Of a stretch of 64,000 nucleotides of DNA, positions 35,599 through 43,380 are shown piece after piece. The first letter of the stretch is position 1. The number at the start of each line of letters is the position of its first letter. Below the pieces are notes generated by a model. The model did not search any database and had not been told where the DNA came from. It saw only the letters and a program-made list of their open reading frames with translations. The position numbers were made by a program, and so were the translations under genes. Source of the stretch: Actinokineospora spheciospongiae (GTDB lineage Bacteria > Actinomycetota > Actinomycetes > Mycobacteriales > Pseudonocardiaceae); contig NZ_AYXG01000024.1 in NCBI RefSeq assembly GCF_000564855.1, positions 1 to 64,000 on the forward strand, read 5' to 3'.

Positions 35599-36846
35599 TC
35601 AGGGCAGCCGGTCGAGCACCCACCGGACCAGCGGTTCGGTCAGCAGGCCGTGCGGCAGGTTCTCCTCCGCGCACCGGAACTCGTGGAACGGCCCGGGGAG
35701 CCCGTCGACCGGGGTTTGGGGGTTGTCCAGGGAGAGGGCGGCCGCGCTGGTCGTGGGGACGAAGCAGCCGGAGCGGTGTTCCCGGGGGATCGTCGCGCCC
35801 AGGGCGTCCGCGACCTGGCCGAAGAACTCGGCCGTTCCGCCCGGTGCGCCGTCCAGGGCCGGGACGTCGGTCGTGGTCGGGTGGCGGACTTCCAGCAGGG
35901 CGCTCATCGTCCCGATCGCCGCGTCGGTTCCCCGGTCGGGTTGGAAGCGGGCGGTCGCGGCGGCCAGGGCGCCGAGGTTCCAGTCGAAGGCGGTGGCGCC
36001 CGCGGGCAGGGGTGGGCCCACCCCGGTGCCGGTGCCGCAGGACAGCCCGACCATGCGCACCCGCCGGGGGAAGTCCCCGATGCGGCGCAGGTCGTCGAGG
36101 AACTGCTTGCGCAGCGGGGATTGCACCGGCCCCGAGTACTTCGCGTCCCGGACCCAGGCCCCGAGCAGTTGTTGCGCGGCCGGGGCGCGGAGGAGTTCCG
36201 CCCTGTCCCCCGCGCCGGGGAACCGGCCGAAGAAGTGGGCCAGTTGCTGGAGGATCAGGGGAATCCAGGCGCCGTCGTGCGGGGTGTCGCAGGACAGGTA
36301 GACGTCGGTTTCGTGGTCGTGGCCGTCGGTTTCGAGGAGGGCGAGGGCGTAGCGGGCGATCAGGCCGCCGGAGCCGATGCCGCCGACGGTGAGCGGGGCG
36401 GTCCCGGTGCGCTCGGCGGCGGCCCGGCGCACGCACTCGGCGAGGGCGCCCGCGTTGGCCTGCAGGTAGGTCTGCCGCTCGGCGAAGCCCACCAGGACCA
36501 CGTCGTACCCGGAGGCCAGCAGGTCGTCGACGAGCGCGTCGCCGGTCAGGCGGGTCACCGGGTCCGCGCTGGGGCCGTGGCCGTGCGCGTCGGCCAGGAT
36601 GACGGGTTTGCGCGGGGTCCGGTTGCCCCGGCCGAGGTGCACCAGGGCGCGCCCGCGGGCGTGGACGCCGTTGTAGCCGCGCCCGTCGACCAGTTCCCAC
36701 ACCGCGTCCGGGGTGCGCGGGCGCGGGCGGGCCGCTCCGACGTCGAACCAGGCACCGGGTGCGACCGCCCGGCCGACCACCGCGATGTCGCCCGCGCCGG
36801 GCTCGGCCGGGGCGACGAGTTCCACGTCGACCCGGGCACCCGTCAT
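35599..36846 (-). CDS. Alpha/beta-hydrolase-like protein with altered nucleophile elbow
   Basis: 415 residues with an N-terminal strand-rich part and a lipase/PGAP1-like core: KPVILADAHGHGPSADPVTRLTGDALVDDLLASGYDVVLVGFAERQ and TVGGIGSGGLIARYAL, then DVYLSCDTPHDGAWIP and a C-terminal FHEFRCAEENLPHGL. Aligned to GHSMGGLVARYAL of true lipases, the Ser position is Gly (GIGSGG). Either the adjacent Ser serves, or the protein has lost hydrolase activity. The ATG at 36846 gives a plausible start; alternatives exist upstream (36885). Convergent with the HsdR-N gene. Confidence 0.7.
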   Translation of the reverse strand: MTGARVDVELVAPAEPGAGDIAVVGRAVAPGAWFDVGAARPRPRTPDAVWELVDGRGYNGVHARGRALVHLGRGNRTPRKPVILADAHGHGPSADPVTRLTGDALVDDLLASGYDVVLVGFAERQTYLQANAGALAECVRRAAAERTGTAPLTVGGIGSGGLIARYALALLETDGHDHETDVYLSCDTPHDGAWIPLILQQLAHFFGRFPGAGDRAELLRAPAAQQLLGAWVRDAKYSGPVQSPLRKQFLDDLRRIGDFPRRVRMVGLSCGTGTGVGPPLPAGATAFDWNLGALAAATARFQPDRGTDAAIGTMSALLEVRHPTTTDVPALDGAPGGTAEFFGQVADALGATIPREHRSGCFVPTTSAAALSLDNPQTPVDGLPGPFHEFRCAEENLPHGLLTEPLVRWVLDRLP

Positions 36847-37227
36847 CGCCACCCTGTTCCCCCCACCGGTTCCGGGCGTCGACATTAGCGACGCGGGCAG
36901 CCGGGCGCATGGAGGTCTTCGGGTGACAGCGGAACACCAATGGTCGTACCACTCGCAGCGCAGCGTCACCACGGCGAGCGGATCACCCCGCTCGGGCAGT
37001 CGACCCCACCACGTGCCGACACCCCTTGCCGCAACCCCTTCCGATGGCGGGCAAGTCCCACCGGCTCAGCACAACACCTGGAGTTTCAGCGACTCGTCGC
37101 CACCACATGTTGTGTTTGCGTCATCTTGTCCCGAAGCGCCGCGCACCCGTGTCATCAATTCCTCATACATCCCGCGCCAAGGTGGACGTGGAGCGGCACC
37201 CGGCCGCACCGGGACGGGAGGGACACG
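36847..37227. other. Divergent intergenic region
   Basis: 381 nt without a convincing gene, between the hydrolase and the LuxR-type gene. The 37080-37180 part is AT-richer and probably holds the forward promoter (TCATACAT near 37160 is a weak -10). Nothing else recognisable. Confidence 0.45.
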
Positions 37228-38031
37228 ATGTCACCGGCACCGATGTCGCAGACCGACGCTACCGCCGCACGGGCGGTGGGCGGGCGCTCGGCGTGGATTC
37301 GGCCGGAACCGGCCACGCGGCCCGACCTGGCGCGGGCCGCCACCGCCCCGCTCGGAGGGGCCGCCCCGATGACCGCCGTCTTCCCCGAGGCGCCGGTGGA
37401 CCCGGCGCCCCGGTTGACCGCCGTGAGCACCGGGGTGGACGGGCTCCTCGCCTGCGCCGCCCACGAGGTGCTGGTGCTCAGCGACCAGGCCACCGCGGCG
37501 GGCCCGTTCGGGCCGGTGCGCCGGATCGACCACTGGAACCTGCGGCGCGGCGTGCGCTACCGGGTCGTGGCCCCGGACAGCGCGCGCACCGCGCCGGGCC
37601 TGGACCCCCGGCTGGGCGCGCTGGTCGCGGCGGGCGCCGACACCCGCACGGTGGCCGAGGTGCCCGCGGTGGCGCTGGTCGTCGACGGGTCGGTGGTGGT
37701 CGTGCCCGCCGAGGGCGGCGCGGGTGCGGCCGTGGTCCGGCTGCCGGGTGTGGTCACGGCGCTGACCGCGTTGTTCGAGCGGGTGTGGGCCGGGGCGGCG
37801 CCGCTGCCGGGTCCGCCGCTGTCCGGCCCGGCGAAGCCGGGTGCGCGGGAGCGCGAACTGCTGACCATGCTGACCGACGGGTGCACCGACGAGGTGGCCG
37901 CGGTCCGGCTGGGCGTGTCGGTGCGGACGGTGCGCCGGATGGTCTCGGACCTCATGCGGCGGCTGGGCGCGCGCAGCCGGTTCCAGGCGGGCGCCAAGGC
38001 CGCCGAGCGGGGCTGGCTGCCCGGGGACTGA
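37228..38031 (+). CDS. LuxR-type HTH transcriptional regulator
   Basis: 267 residues. Disordered N-terminus (1-50), then a TrmB/PLD-like sensor domain (ACAAHEVLVLSDQ..., HWNLRRGVRYRVVAPDSA, and VVDGSVVVVPAEG, the usual pattern of these regulators), and a C-terminal LuxR helix-turn-helix: ERELLTMLTDGCTDEVAAVRLGVSVRTVRRMVSDLMRRLGARSRFQAG. It probably responds to an unknown signal. ATG at 37228 after GGGACGGGAGGG. No response-regulator receiver domain. Target genes not evident. Confidence 0.8.
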   Translation: MSPAPMSQTDATAARAVGGRSAWIRPEPATRPDLARAATAPLGGAAPMTAVFPEAPVDPAPRLTAVSTGVDGLLACAAHEVLVLSDQATAAGPFGPVRRIDHWNLRRGVRYRVVAPDSARTAPGLDPRLGALVAAGADTRTVAEVPAVALVVDGSVVVVPAEGGAGAAVVRLPGVVTALTALFERVWAGAAPLPGPPLSGPAKPGARERELLTMLTDGCTDEVAAVRLGVSVRTVRRMVSDLMRRLGARSRFQAGAKAAERGWLPGD

Positions 38032-38047
38032 TCCCCCGGTGCCGGGT

Positions 38048-38692
38048 TCAGCAGTGGACGGCGGCCAGGTCGTCGAAAACGGCGCGGTTGAGCCGGAAAG
38101 CCAGGTCCGCCTCGGCGATCAGGGCGTCGCGCTCCCCCGGCCGCCACGGCGTCTCGTCGAGCAGGGCGCGGTAGCGGTCGCGGAACGGCTTGGGCTTGCC
38201 GATGCCGTCGAAGAGGCAGTGGCGGACGCCGTCGACCTCCAGGCCGTAGGTGTCGCGCAGCCTGTGCCGGATGATCTGCCCGCCGAAGAGGTCACCGAGG
38301 TAGCGGGTGTAGTGGTGCGCCACGAAAGCGGCTCGGTCGGTGGGGCAGACCGCGCGCAACCGCTCCACATAGGACGATGTGGCGTCCAGCGGGCGCAGGT
38401 GCCCGCGCCAGCCCGGGCCGAGCAGCCAGGCCAGGTCGGCCTCCAGCGCCGGGCTGCGCCGCAGCGGGTCCAGCACGAACCGGCCGACCACCGGGTCGCC
38501 GCGCCAGACCTCGCCCGCCTCCTCCAGCGCGGAGTGGAACAGGTGGCTCTGCGCGAGCAGTGCCGCGTACGCCTCGCGCCCCAGGTCGCCGCCGAGCAGC
38601 GCCTCGACGAACGGCGACCGCTCGGCCCGCTCGTGCGCGTCCCGGGTCGCCGCCCGCAGCCGCGCCGCGAAGCCGCCGCCCACCACCGTCAC
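38048..38692 (-). CDS. hmuO: Biliverdin-producing heme oxygenase
   Basis: Cleaves heme to biliverdin, CO and Fe2+, for iron acquisition or heme detoxification. 214 residues with the canonical HO fold: LRAATRDAHERAERSPF carries the proximal His (residue 17), the distal helix is YTRYLGDLFGGQIIRHRL, and a KPKPFRDRYRALLDE helix follows. The GTG start at 38692 overlaps the TetR stop by 4 nt (GTGA), so it is co-translated with its likely repressor. Confidence 0.92.
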   Translation of the reverse strand: MTVVGGGFAARLRAATRDAHERAERSPFVEALLGGDLGREAYAALLAQSHLFHSALEEAGEVWRGDPVVGRFVLDPLRRSPALEADLAWLLGPGWRGHLRPLDATSSYVERLRAVCPTDRAAFVAHHYTRYLGDLFGGQIIRHRLRDTYGLEVDGVRHCLFDGIGKPKPFRDRYRALLDETPWRPGERDALIAEADLAFRLNRAVFDDLAAVHC

Positions 38693-39261
38693 CGGACGAG
38701 TGCCTCGACCAGCCGGACCGCCGCCGCACCGGCCCGCGCGACGTCGCCGTCGAGCCGGTTCCGGTAGGCCGCCTGGGAGTAGAGGCCGTCGACGAGCAGC
38801 CACACCCGCTCGGCCAGTTCGCCGGACGGGTCCACCTCCCCCGCCGCGGCATCGATCGCGGCCCGGCTCGCCCCCAGGTAGTCCCGGGCGACCCGGGTGG
38901 GTGCGGCGTCGGCGTCGTCGGGGAACTCGGCGAGGTAGTTGCGGAAGGCGCAGCCGCGGAACCCCGGCTCGGCCACCTTCGCGGCGACCTCGGCCACCAG
39001 CGCCACCAGCGTGTCCGCGGGGGTGCGCGCGTCCACCAGGGCCAGCCGGGCGGCGCTGTCGCGCACGTCGCGGGCCACGGCCAGGTAGGCGGCGACCAGG
39101 TCCGCCTTCTCCGGGAAGTGCTGGTACAGCAGGTTCTTCCCGGTGCCCGCCTCCTGGATGATCCGGTTCATCCCGACCGCGCGCACACCGTGCTCGTAGA
39201 AGAGCCTGGCGGCGGCACCGAGGATGCGGTCCCGGGTGTCCGGCGCGGGGGTGCGAGCCAT
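38689..39261 (-). CDS. TetR-family regulator
   Basis: 190 residues. N-terminal HTH (RDRILGAAARLFYEHGVRAVGMNRIIQEAGTGKNLLYQHFPEKADLVAAYL) and a helical ligand domain with one Cys (FRGCAFRNYLAEFPD). It probably represses itself and the heme oxygenase gene through the palindrome at 39273-39292; heme or iron as ligand would be an attractive guess. The promoter TAGGGT is 6 nt before the ATG, so the mRNA is likely leaderless. Confidence 0.85.
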   Translation of the reverse strand: MARTPAPDTRDRILGAAARLFYEHGVRAVGMNRIIQEAGTGKNLLYQHFPEKADLVAAYLAVARDVRDSAARLALVDARTPADTLVALVAEVAAKVAEPGFRGCAFRNYLAEFPDDADAAPTRVARDYLGASRAAIDAAAGEVDPSGELAERVWLLVDGLYSQAAYRNRLDGDVARAGAAAVRLVEALVR

Positions 39262-39272
39262 GCCCCCACCCT

Positions 39273-39292
39273 AGCGGACCGCCCGGTCCGCT
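39273..39292. promoter_or_regulatory. Palindromic operator at the TetR/heme-oxygenase promoter
   Basis: AGCGGACCG (39273-39281) and CGGTCCGCT (39284-39292) form a perfect 20-bp palindrome with a 2-bp centre. It lies immediately upstream of, and touching, the TAGGGT -10 box (39268-39273 on the reverse strand), where a bound TetR dimer would block RNA polymerase. Confidence 0.65.
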
Positions 39293-39319
39293 TGCCCCGG
39301 CCACCGTCGACCGGCTGTC

Positions 39320-40657
39320 CTAAGCGGACTTGCGCACCAGGTTCGTGTACCCGGCGAGCGCCAAGGTGGCCAGCCCCCACAGCGCAGCCTGGATGACCCA
39401 GATCGCCACTGTGAACGCCTGCCCCCACCGGGTCCCGGTGTCCAGGTCGCACCGGCTGCGCAGCCCGGTCGGCCCCAGCGGCAGCCCCCGGTCGAGCCCC
39501 AACCCGACCAGCTCCACCGACGAGCACGCCACCCCCACCGCGGGCGAGGGCGACCCGGGCTGCACGGTCCGCTCGGCGGCGTGGTGCCCCGGCCGGGTGT
39601 CGACCTGTCCGGCGGCGTAGCCGAGCAGCCCGGCCGCGGTCACCGCCAGCAGCAGCGCCGCCGCCGTGCGCCGGGTCCGGTACCCGTACCCGGCGAGGGC
39701 GCCCCAGAGCCGGTGGGAGAACCGGGTCACCGGACCGCCCACGGCCGCGGGCGAGCGCCGCAGCAGGTCGCCCTGCTGGGCGATGAGGATGCGCCGGGCG
39801 TTGCCGTCGTGCCCCGCCGCCCGCTCCACCGCCGCCAGCCGCTGGTACGGCGAAGCGTGGTAGGCCGTGGTGTGGCAGCGGATCAGGTGCAGCCACTGCC
39901 GCCAGTCGAGGTAGCCGATCGAGCTGAAGCCGAAGTCGTCCAGCTCGACCCGGGCCGGGTGGTCGCAGTGGTCCTCGCGCGAACCGTCCGGGCAGACCAC
40001 CTCCGCGGGCAGGAAGACCGTCCCGTCCACCGTGCTCTCGTGCAGGTCGAGCACCGGTCCCGTCGGGTTCTCCAGGCGGGCGCCCGCGAACACCACCTGC
40101 CCGCCGAACCGCGACCCCACGAACCGCGCCGCCCCGCGCTCCCCCACGCCGCGGATGCGGGCCCGCCGCAGGAAGAAGCCGCCGTCCAGCCGCATCCGGG
40201 TGGCGTACAGCGCGGTGCCGGAGGTGCTGGTGAACTCCGCGTCGTCGGCGTCGAACTGCCCCCCGACGTGCGCGTCGAGCAGCCGCACCTCCCCCTCGGC
40301 GCGGACGCGGCGCAGGAACAGCCCACCCTCGACCCTGGCGCCGTCGGCGACCAGCCCGGCGATCCGGCTGCCGTCGAGGGTCAGGTACGGCAGCACCGCG
40401 CGGGTGGCGCGGATGGGTTCCTCGACCACGCAGTCCGCCAGGTGCAGGCCGACGACCGCCCGGACCTGGTCGAGGTCGAGCACCCCGACGACCCGCGCGC
40501 CGCGCACCCGCACCCCGCGCGGGTCGAGTTCGCCGTGCCTGCCGAGCAGCAGCTCCCGGATCAGGCCCGCGCGCACCACCACCGGGTCGTCGGCCGAACC
40601 CTCGAACCACTCACCGTCGGACATGGCCTGCACGAGGTCGTTCTCACCGTGGGTCAC
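39320..40657 (-). CDS. Beta-helix-like protein with two C-terminal membrane helices
   Basis: 445 residues. Residues ~30-260 are irregular repeats of the pentapeptide/right-handed beta-helix kind (GVRVRGARVVGVLDLDQV, GSRIAGLVADGARVEGGLFLRRV, GGQFDADDAEF). A helical Trp/His part follows (about 265-335), then two transmembrane helices (about 345-365 and 415-440) joined by an extracytoplasmic loop. Streptomyces homologues are labelled 'membrane-associated oxidoreductase' without evidence. A 12-bp palindrome CGACAATTGTCG lies at 40662-40673 just upstream of the start. Confidence 0.7.
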   Translation of the reverse strand: MTHGENDLVQAMSDGEWFEGSADDPVVVRAGLIRELLLGRHGELDPRGVRVRGARVVGVLDLDQVRAVVGLHLADCVVEEPIRATRAVLPYLTLDGSRIAGLVADGARVEGGLFLRRVRAEGEVRLLDAHVGGQFDADDAEFTSTSGTALYATRMRLDGGFFLRRARIRGVGERGAARFVGSRFGGQVVFAGARLENPTGPVLDLHESTVDGTVFLPAEVVCPDGSREDHCDHPARVELDDFGFSSIGYLDWRQWLHLIRCHTTAYHASPYQRLAAVERAAGHDGNARRILIAQQGDLLRRSPAAVGGPVTRFSHRLWGALAGYGYRTRRTAAALLLAVTAAGLLGYAAGQVDTRPGHHAAERTVQPGSPSPAVGVACSSVELVGLGLDRGLPLGPTGLRSRCDLDTGTRWGQAFTVAIWVIQAALWGLATLALAGYTNLVRKSA

Positions 40658-40672
40658 ACCGACAATTGTCGA

Positions 40673-41182
40673 TCACGCGGCGTACCGGGCATAGCGCGCC
40701 ACGGACTCGCGCCCGTCGGGGGTGAACGGCCACGCCGGGTCCGCCAACCGCGCCAGCAGCTCCGCCCACGGCACCCACCAGCCCGCGGCCACCTCCGACG
40801 CCTGGTGCCGGATCTCCCCGCCGGGGTGGTCCGCCTCGTAGACGCACGCCAGGTAGTTCGCGGAGTCGTCGGCGTACCAGTACCGGAAGCACGGGCGGAC
40901 AACGGTTCGCACGCCCAGTTCCTCCGCCAGCTCCCGCGCGGCGGCCACGTCGGGCGCCTCCCCCGCGGTCACCACCCCACCGGCCCACACGTCGTGCATC
41001 CCCGGGTACACGTCCTTCGTCAGCGTCCGCCGGTGCACGTACACCCGCCCCGCCCGGTCCCGCAGCAGCACCTGCGTCGCCGCGTGCGGCAGGTTCTCCG
41101 CCCGGACGCGGCTGCGCGGCGCCGTCCCGACCACCCGCCCGCCCAGGTCCCCCCGCGCGTACAGGTCGACCAGCTCATCCAC
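40673..41182 (-). CDS. Nudix hydrolase
   Basis: 169 residues with an intact Nudix box GGVVTAGEAPDVAAARELAEELGV (Gx5Ex7REUxEExGU; Glu residues for Mg2+). Around it lie AATQVLLRDRAGRVYVHRR and WWVPWAELLARL. The arrangement resembles IPP-isomerase-like or general (d)NDP/coenzyme hydrolases, substrate not predictable. The GTG start at 41182 has GGAGG upstream and overlaps the LysR gene by 8 nt, so the two are co-transcribed. Confidence 0.87.
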   Translation of the reverse strand: MDELVDLYARGDLGGRVVGTAPRSRVRAENLPHAATQVLLRDRAGRVYVHRRTLTKDVYPGMHDVWAGGVVTAGEAPDVAAARELAEELGVRTVVRPCFRYWYADDSANYLACVYEADHPGGEIRHQASEVAAGWWVPWAELLARLADPAWPFTPDGRESVARYARYAA

Positions 41183-42062
41183 CGACGACCTCCAGCGCCC
41201 GCCGCGCCAGCGCCAGCAGCGCCCGACCCGCCGGGCTGCCCGGCCCGGTCGCCCGCCACGCGAACGCCAGCCGCCCGCCCAGCGCGGGCGAGGTGATCGC
41301 CAGCGGGTGCAGGTCCGGCCGCGACCGGGCCAGCGAGTCCGGCAGGATCGCCACGCCCAGCCCCCGCGCGGCCAGTTGCGCCAGCAGCACCGGGTCGCCC
41401 GCCTCGAAGGCCACCGCGGGGGTGAACCCCGCCGCCGCGCACGCCGCGTCGAGGTGCGAGCGGATGCCCGTGCCCGGCGGGAGGCTGATCAGCGGCAGCC
41501 CGCCCAACTCGGCCAGCCGCACCGACGACCGCGCCGCCAGCGGGTGCCCGTGGCCCACCGCGGCGGCGATCGCCTCGTCGGCGACGACGAGGGTGTCCAG
41601 GTCGGCGGGCGGGTTCGGGCCGAGCGAGACGATCGCCGCGTCCAGGGTGCCCGCCCGCAGCCGCTCGACCAGCACGTCCGAGGAACCCTCCACCAGGGTC
41701 ATCTCCACGCCGGGGTGCGCGTCGTGGAAGGCGGCGAGCAGCGACGGCAGGTCCACCGCGTGCGAGGTCACCGCGCCCACCGCCACGTGCCCGCGCACCA
41801 GCCCGACCAGCTCGTCGACCGCCAGCCGCGCGTCCTCGACCGCGCCCAGGGCGGCCCGCGCGTGCGGCAGCACCGCCTCCCCCGCCTCGGTCAGCCGCAC
41901 CACGCGGGCCGACCGGTCCAGCAGCGGTTGGCCGAACTCCCGCTCCAGCTTGCGGATCTGCGCGCTGATCCCCGGCTGCGCCACGCGCACGCGCTCGGCG
42001 GCCCGGGTGAAACCACCCGCCTCCACCACCGCGACGAAGTACTCAAGCTGCCGAAGCTCCAT
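41175..42062 (-). CDS. LysR-family transcriptional regulator
   Basis: 295 residues. N-terminal winged HTH (MELRQLEYFVAVVEAGGFTRAAERVRVAQPGISAQIRKLEREFGQPLLDR) and a periplasmic-binding-like effector domain (HVAVGAVTSHAVDLPSLLAAFHDAHPGVEMTL). Probably regulates itself and the divergent SnoaL-like gene via the dyad at 42070-42091. The second in-frame ATG (42062) begins the usual LysR N-terminus; one at 42068 adds two residues. Confidence 0.9.
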   Translation of the reverse strand: MELRQLEYFVAVVEAGGFTRAAERVRVAQPGISAQIRKLEREFGQPLLDRSARVVRLTEAGEAVLPHARAALGAVEDARLAVDELVGLVRGHVAVGAVTSHAVDLPSLLAAFHDAHPGVEMTLVEGSSDVLVERLRAGTLDAAIVSLGPNPPADLDTLVVADEAIAAAVGHGHPLAARSSVRLAELGGLPLISLPPGTGIRSHLDAACAAAGFTPAVAFEAGDPVLLAQLAARGLGVAILPDSLARSRPDLHPLAITSPALGGRLAFAWRATGPGSPAGRALLALARRALEVVGG

Positions 42063-42069
42063 AAGCACT

Positions 42070-42091
42070 GATTATAGAACCCAGAATAATC
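42070..42091. promoter_or_regulatory. LysR-type operator dyad
   Basis: GATTAT (42070-42075), 10 nt, ATAATC (42086-42091): a 22-bp dyad that contains ATTAT-N12-ATAAT, the T-N11-A type recognition pattern of LysR proteins. It is AT-rich in an otherwise GC-rich window and sits in the divergent LysR/SnoaL-like promoter region. Confidence 0.6.
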
Positions 42092-42132
42092 ATCTCTTGG
42101 ACTTCTGGGCAGATTCGCCGCAGGGTGGAGGC

Positions 42133-42510
42133 ATGACACAGAACAACGCCGAGACCCGCGTCATCGCCACCGAGCCGGAGCAGGTGGCCCGCCTCTTCGT
42201 CGAGCGGTTCAACGCCGGTGACGCCGAGGGCCTGGCCGAGCTTTACGAGCCCGACGCGGTGATGGCCTACCCGCCCGGCGCCCGCACCGAGGGCCGCGCC
42301 GCGATCCGGGCCGTCTGCGCCGAGATGATGGCCCACATCCCGGAGCTGACCCTGCTCGACGGCCTGCCCGCGGTCCGCAACGGCGACCTCGCGCTCACCT
42401 CCACCCGCTCCGCCGACGACACCCCCGGCCGCGTCCAGCTCGTCCGCCGCCAGCCCGACGGCCGCTGGCTGCGCGTCCTCGACCGCCCCGAGGCGCCGCA
42501 CGACATCTGA
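42133..42510 (+). CDS. SnoaL/NTF2-like small protein
   Basis: 125 residues of the NTF2-like fold: VARLFVERFNAGDAEGLAELYEPDAVMAYPPGARTEGRAAIRAV, then strand-rich LTLLDGLPAVRNGDLALTSTR and RVQLVRRQPDGRWLRVLDRPEAP. Close to YybH/SnoaL-like domains. No catalytic residues evident. Divergent from LysR, so probably its regulatory target. ATG preceded by GGTGGAGG. Confidence 0.78.
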   Translation: MTQNNAETRVIATEPEQVARLFVERFNAGDAEGLAELYEPDAVMAYPPGARTEGRAAIRAVCAEMMAHIPELTLLDGLPAVRNGDLALTSTRSADDTPGRVQLVRRQPDGRWLRVLDRPEAPHDI

Positions 42511-42593
42511 CCGCCGGGACGCGCCCCGACACGGAACCACCGCCGCGGACGATGCGTCGGACGGGGGGGAGACCGGACGAGGCAGGAGCAGTC

Positions 42594-43061
42594 GTGGCAG
42601 AACCGACCTTCGGGTTCGACGGGGCGCGGACCGAGCAGGAGCTGGAGCGCTGGGCGGCGGGCGTGACCGCCAAGGCCGAGCGCTACCAGGAGATGCAGCG
42701 CCAGGTCACCGGCGTCACCGGGACGGCGGTCTCGCGCGACGGCGTGGTCACCGTCGTGGTCGACTCCGGGGGCGCGGTGACCGACATCCGCTTCACCGAC
42801 GGCATCCGCAACCACACCGGCGACGCGCTGTCGCGCCTGGTGTCGGAGACCATGCGCACCGCCCAGTCCCGCATCACCGACCAGGTCGCGGAGATCATGC
42901 GCACCACCGTCGGCGACGACCCGGCGACGGTGGAGGCGGTGGTCTCCAACTACCGCCAGCGCTTCCCCGAACCTGAGCCGGACCAGCGCGACCCGCGACG
43001 GCGGTCTCGCGAGGATCTAAACGACGACGACGACTTCGGCGACAACCCGTTCCGGCGCTGA
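42594..43061 (+). CDS. YbaB/EbfC-like protein (ESX cluster 2)
   Basis: 155 residues. A typical YbaB/EbfC pattern: a helix (EQELERWAAGVTAKAERYQEMQRQVTGVTGTA), the sheet VSRDGVVTVVVDSGGAVTDIRFTDG, then a helix to about residue 120. The tail is acidic/basic and disordered. It begins the second ESX cluster, as YbaB genes do in cluster 1. GTG start after CAGGAG. Confidence 0.78.
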   Translation: MAEPTFGFDGARTEQELERWAAGVTAKAERYQEMQRQVTGVTGTAVSRDGVVTVVVDSGGAVTDIRFTDGIRNHTGDALSRLVSETMRTAQSRITDQVAEIMRTTVGDDPATVEAVVSNYRQRFPEPEPDQRDPRRRSREDLNDDDDFGDNPFRR

Positions 43062-43074
43062 GAGGACCCTCGAC

Positions 43075-43380
43075 ATGCCAGACGGCTACGACGTCCTGCC
43101 GGACGAACTGCGCAACCACGCGGGCAAGCTCGCCGCCCTCGGCGAACGGCTCGGCACCGCGGTGGACGCGGCGAACCAGGTCACCCTGGGCACCCAGGCC
43201 TACGGGGTGATCTGCCAGTTCTTCGTGCCCGTCGTGCAGGCGGTCAGCCAACCCGGGGTCGACGCGCTCGCCGAGGCCGCGGGGTCGATGGACAGCACCG
43301 CGAACGGCGTCCGCGCCAACGCGGCCTCCTACGACACCACCGAGCAGGCCAACACGCAGCCGTTCACCGGGGGCCGGTGA
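43075..43380 (+). CDS. EspC-like ESX substrate
   Basis: 101 residues forming an antiparallel helical hairpin of the T7SS EspC/WXG100 class: YDVLPDELRNHAGKLAALGERLGTAVDAANQV, then a central QAYGVICQFFVPVVQAVSQPGVDALAEAAGSMDSTANGVRANAASYD. It probably pairs with or helps export the deaminase toxin encoded immediately downstream (stop codon overlaps GTGATG of that gene). Confidence 0.8.
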   Translation: MPDGYDVLPDELRNHAGKLAALGERLGTAVDAANQVTLGTQAYGVICQFFVPVVQAVSQPGVDALAEAAGSMDSTANGVRANAASYDTTEQANTQPFTGGR

